DNA of 6,730 nt. Origin: Blastocatellia bacterium (GTDB taxonomy: Bacteria > Acidobacteriota > Blastocatellia > Pyrinomonadales > Pyrinomonadaceae). A program made the position numbers and the translations under genes. Below are positions 5,364 to 6,730 of the stretch, piece after piece. The stretch covers positions 1 to 6,730 of the forward strand of contig JACDAK010000077.1 of assembly GCA_013695495.1 (NCBI GenBank). The letters run 5' to 3'. Within the stretch, counting starts at the first letter, position 1. Each line of letters starts with the position of its first letter. The notes beneath the pieces are model-generated. The model saw only the letters and a list, made by a program, of their open reading frames with translations. It did no database searches and was not told the origin of the DNA.

Positions 5364-6253
5364 GAATGGTATTGATCGGGGCGGCGGTCTTGTGTGGAGC
5401 GGCGGCTATGGTTATGGGGCAGGCTGAGGGGGCGAAGTATCGGATATTTGACGGGGCGGGGCAGCCGACAACGTTTGAGCAGCTTATGGCGGCGGCTGTC
5501 GCGGCTGACGTAGTGTTTCTCGGTGAGCTTCACGACGACGCGGTCGGCCACGCCTTTCAGCTTGAGGTGTTTGAGGCGGCGGTGAAACAGGCGGGGGGCA
5601 AACGTCCGGTAGTGCTCTCGCTTGAGATGTTTGAACGCGACGTGCAGATCGTTTTGGACGAATATCTCGCCGGCCACATCACCGAAGATCACTTCCTTCG
5701 CAGCTCGCGGCCGTGGCCGAATTACAAAACGGATTACCGCCCGCTGGTTCAGCTTGCACGCGAAAACAAGCTTCGCGTTGTTGCCGCCAACGCTCCGCGC
5801 CGGTATGTGAACATGGTCTCGCGGCTCGGTCGCGATTCGCTCGCCGTGCTCTCACCCGAGGCGAAGGGTTGGCTTGCTCCGCTTCCTTTCGGCGAACCTT
5901 CGGACGCTTACGCGAGAAAGTTCAATGCACTCATGGGTCGCATCCACGAACCGGGGACTGCTCCGAGCACCATTCTCTATTCTCAGACGCTTTGGGACGC
6001 GACGATGGCACACTGGGTCGCCGAAGCGCTCAATAAACAAAAAGACGCTCTCGTCGTTCACGTCAACGGCGGCTTCCACACCGAAGGCCGCCTCGGCACC
6101 GTCGAACATCTGCTTCGTTATCGTCCCGCGTCCCGCGCCCTTGTCGTGACCGCACGCTACGAGGACGACTTCCGCACCTTTGATAAAGAGAAACACACCG
6201 GCATCGGCGATTTCGTCGTGCTTACCGACGCTTCGCAGCCCCGCAGCCGCTAA
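5360..6253 (+). CDS. ChaN-like exported protein (haem-binding/Tiki superfamily)
   Basis: A 297-residue protein with an N-terminal hydrophobic export segment (residues 3-20, MVLIGAAVLCGAAAMVMG, probable cleavage near Gly20-Ala22). Cys12 is not in a lipobox. The mature part matches the ChaN family (Cofac_haem_bdg, related to TraB/Tiki and EreA folds): VVFLGELHDDAVGHAFQLE (52-69, GE-x-H with a second His), LSLEMFERDVQ (86-96), RPWPNYKTDYRPLV (117-130), NAPRRYVNMVSRLG (144-157), TLWDATMAHWV (210-220) and NGGFHTEGRLGTVEHL (236-251). ChaN proteins bind haem at the outer membrane in some Proteobacteria; superfamily relatives are metallohydrolases, and His58, His64 and His240 are possible ligands. 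Function here is therefore not settled. No iron or TonB genes are adjacent. ATG 5360 is preferred; TTG 5354 in the same frame is possible but has no better ribosome site. The first 230 or so bases are G-rich and the rest C-rich on this strand. Confidence 0.85.
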   Translation: MRMVLIGAAVLCGAAAMVMGQAEGAKYRIFDGAGQPTTFEQLMAAAVAADVVFLGELHDDAVGHAFQLEVFEAAVKQAGGKRPVVLSLEMFERDVQIVLDEYLAGHITEDHFLRSSRPWPNYKTDYRPLVQLARENKLRVVAANAPRRYVNMVSRLGRDSLAVLSPEAKGWLAPLPFGEPSDAYARKFNALMGRIHEPGTAPSTILYSQTLWDATMAHWVAEALNKQKDALVVHVNGGFHTEGRLGTVEHLLRYRPASRALVVTARYEDDFRTFDKEKHTGIGDFVVLTDASQPRSR

Positions 6254-6260
6254 ACAGAGA

Positions 6261-6288
6261 AAGGCCCGGCTCATCTGAACCGGGTCTT
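6261..6288. terminator. Hairpin shared by convergent genes, possible bidirectional terminator
   Basis: A 9-base-pair stem (6261-6269 with 6280-6288, one G-T pair, plus-strand core GCCCGG/CCGGGT) and a 10-base loop lie 7 bases after the ChaN-like stop. On the plus strand the tail is CCGC, weak. On the minus strand the stem is followed by a U-rich tail (TCTCTGTTT), so it may serve the stress-protein gene better. Confidence 0.55.
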
Positions 6289-6304
6289 CCGCTGTTGCAC
6301 CAAA

Positions 6305-6323
6305 GTTGTCGGCAGTTGTCGGC
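6305..6323. repeat. Short direct repeat GTTGTCGGC
   Basis: GTTGTCGGC occurs at 6305-6313 and 6315-6323, one base apart (10-base period, about one helical turn), immediately past the stop of the minus-strand gene. Function unknown; it may be a slippage product. Confidence 0.5.
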
Positions 6324-6730
6324 CTACCGATAGATATCGCGGCCGTTATGGTTTTTCCATTCACTTTCGAAATAATCTGCGTCTTCGTCCGATCGCGGAT
6401 TAACACCGATCACGGTTCCGCCTTCGCGAATGCCGGTTTCATAAGCCTGTGCTTTCTCTTCAGGAATTCCCCATCCGATAAGCCCGCCGACCAATGTTCC
6501 GGTCGCTCCGCCGGCACCTGCACCAACTAAAGCCGCTGCGATCGGACCCGCGACGACCAGGCCGAGACCCGGAATCAGCACGCTTGTTCCGATGGCAGCA
6601 ATACCGCCGATGATCGCACCGAGCGTTCCGCCTATCGCCGCGCCGGCTCCGCTTCCTTCAAGAGCTTTGTGCCCGAGTTCCGAATTAGCCGCAGCCGGAT
6701 CGTTCCCGTAGTGTTTGTCGCGCGTCTCGT
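6324..6730 (-). CDS. Glycine-zipper general-stress protein (YflT-like type), 5' end cut by window edge
   Basis: The frame is open from the right edge (first full codon at 6728) to TAG at 6326-6324, giving 134 visible residues; the start lies outside. A GTG at 6581 could be mistaken for a start but lies inside the domain. The visible protein has a short hydrophilic lead-in with HYGNDPAAANSELGHKALEG, then a long Gly/Ala-rich hydrophobic stretch (about 25-88) with repeated GxxxG-type spacing (GAGAAIGGTLGAIIGG, then LIPGLGLVVAGPIAAALVGAGAGG as overlapping parts), then GWGIPEEKAQAYETGIREGG and a charged tail ending GRDIYR. This order (glycine zipper, GIPEEEA-Y-EGI-GG) is typical of the 'general stress protein' / YflT-related family, in which an N-terminal TIGR-like alpha/beta part should precede it outside the window. 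Molecular function is unknown; membrane association through the glycine zipper is plausible. Convergent with the ChaN-like gene. Confidence 0.8.
   Translation of the reverse strand, partial: ETRDKHYGNDPAAANSELGHKALEGSGAGAAIGGTLGAIIGGIAAIGTSVLIPGLGLVVAGPIAAALVGAGAGGATGTLVGGLIGWGIPEEKAQAYETGIREGGTVIGVNPRSDEDADYFESEWKNHNGRDIYR

Noticed and set aside
5852..6406. 184-codon minus-strand frame across the ChaN-like gene end
   Set aside because: Antisense to a well-supported ChaN-like frame and spans the intergenic hairpin; no ribosome site or domain.
6324..6581. GTG 6581 as the start of the stress protein
   Set aside because: The frame stays open to the window edge with clear family sequence upstream, so the true start is outside.

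Overview
The window looks like chromosomal DNA of a diderm, moderately GC-rich bacterium. Gene style points by inference to Acidobacteriota (Blastocatellia/Pyrinomonadales-like): MacB-type permeases without a neighbouring ATPase, a secreted protein starting MKRKN with an ANAQ cleavage site, a CTPGYW-motif protein and a glycine-zipper stress protein. No rRNA or marker gene is present, so the taxon is a guess. No phage, transposase, CRISPR or tRNA was seen.

Layout, left to right. (1) 1-633, minus: 3'-truncated lipoprotein-like gene with an NTF2-like (DUF4440/SnoaL-type) domain; the start of an apparent second copy is visible at the window edge. (2) A 225-base divergent spacer. (3) 859-2103 and 2111-3376, plus: two tandem MacB/FtsX-type ABC permeases, 7 bases apart and probably one operon, with no ATPase or membrane-fusion gene in view. 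(4) 3377-3887: a 511-base gap with several inverted repeats, a good sigma-70 promoter (TTGACA, 17 bases, TAGATT) and a roughly 310-base leader with potential to fold. (5) 3888-4808, plus: secreted, cysteine-rich two-domain protein with a CTPGYWRNH motif, closed by a textbook intrinsic terminator. (6) 4978-5205, minus: a 75-residue C-terminal remnant of an Ig-like surface protein with no start codon. (7) A perfect TATAAT box, a strong Shine-Dalgarno in front of a possible 10-codon leader peptide, then 5360-6253, plus: a ChaN/Tiki-like protein (haem-binding or metallohydrolase superfamily). (8) A shared hairpin between convergent genes. (9) 6324 to the right edge, minus: 5'-truncated glycine-zipper general-stress protein of the YflT-like type.

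Functionally the window is a mosaic of short, independent envelope-related units (lipoprotein, export permeases, secreted protein, ChaN-like exported protein, stress/membrane protein), not one pathway. I see no clear new multi-gene system. The points most worth following are the CTPGYW secreted protein with its long leader, the ATPase-less permease pair, the Ig-domain remnant and the possible translationally coupled leader peptide before the ChaN-like gene.
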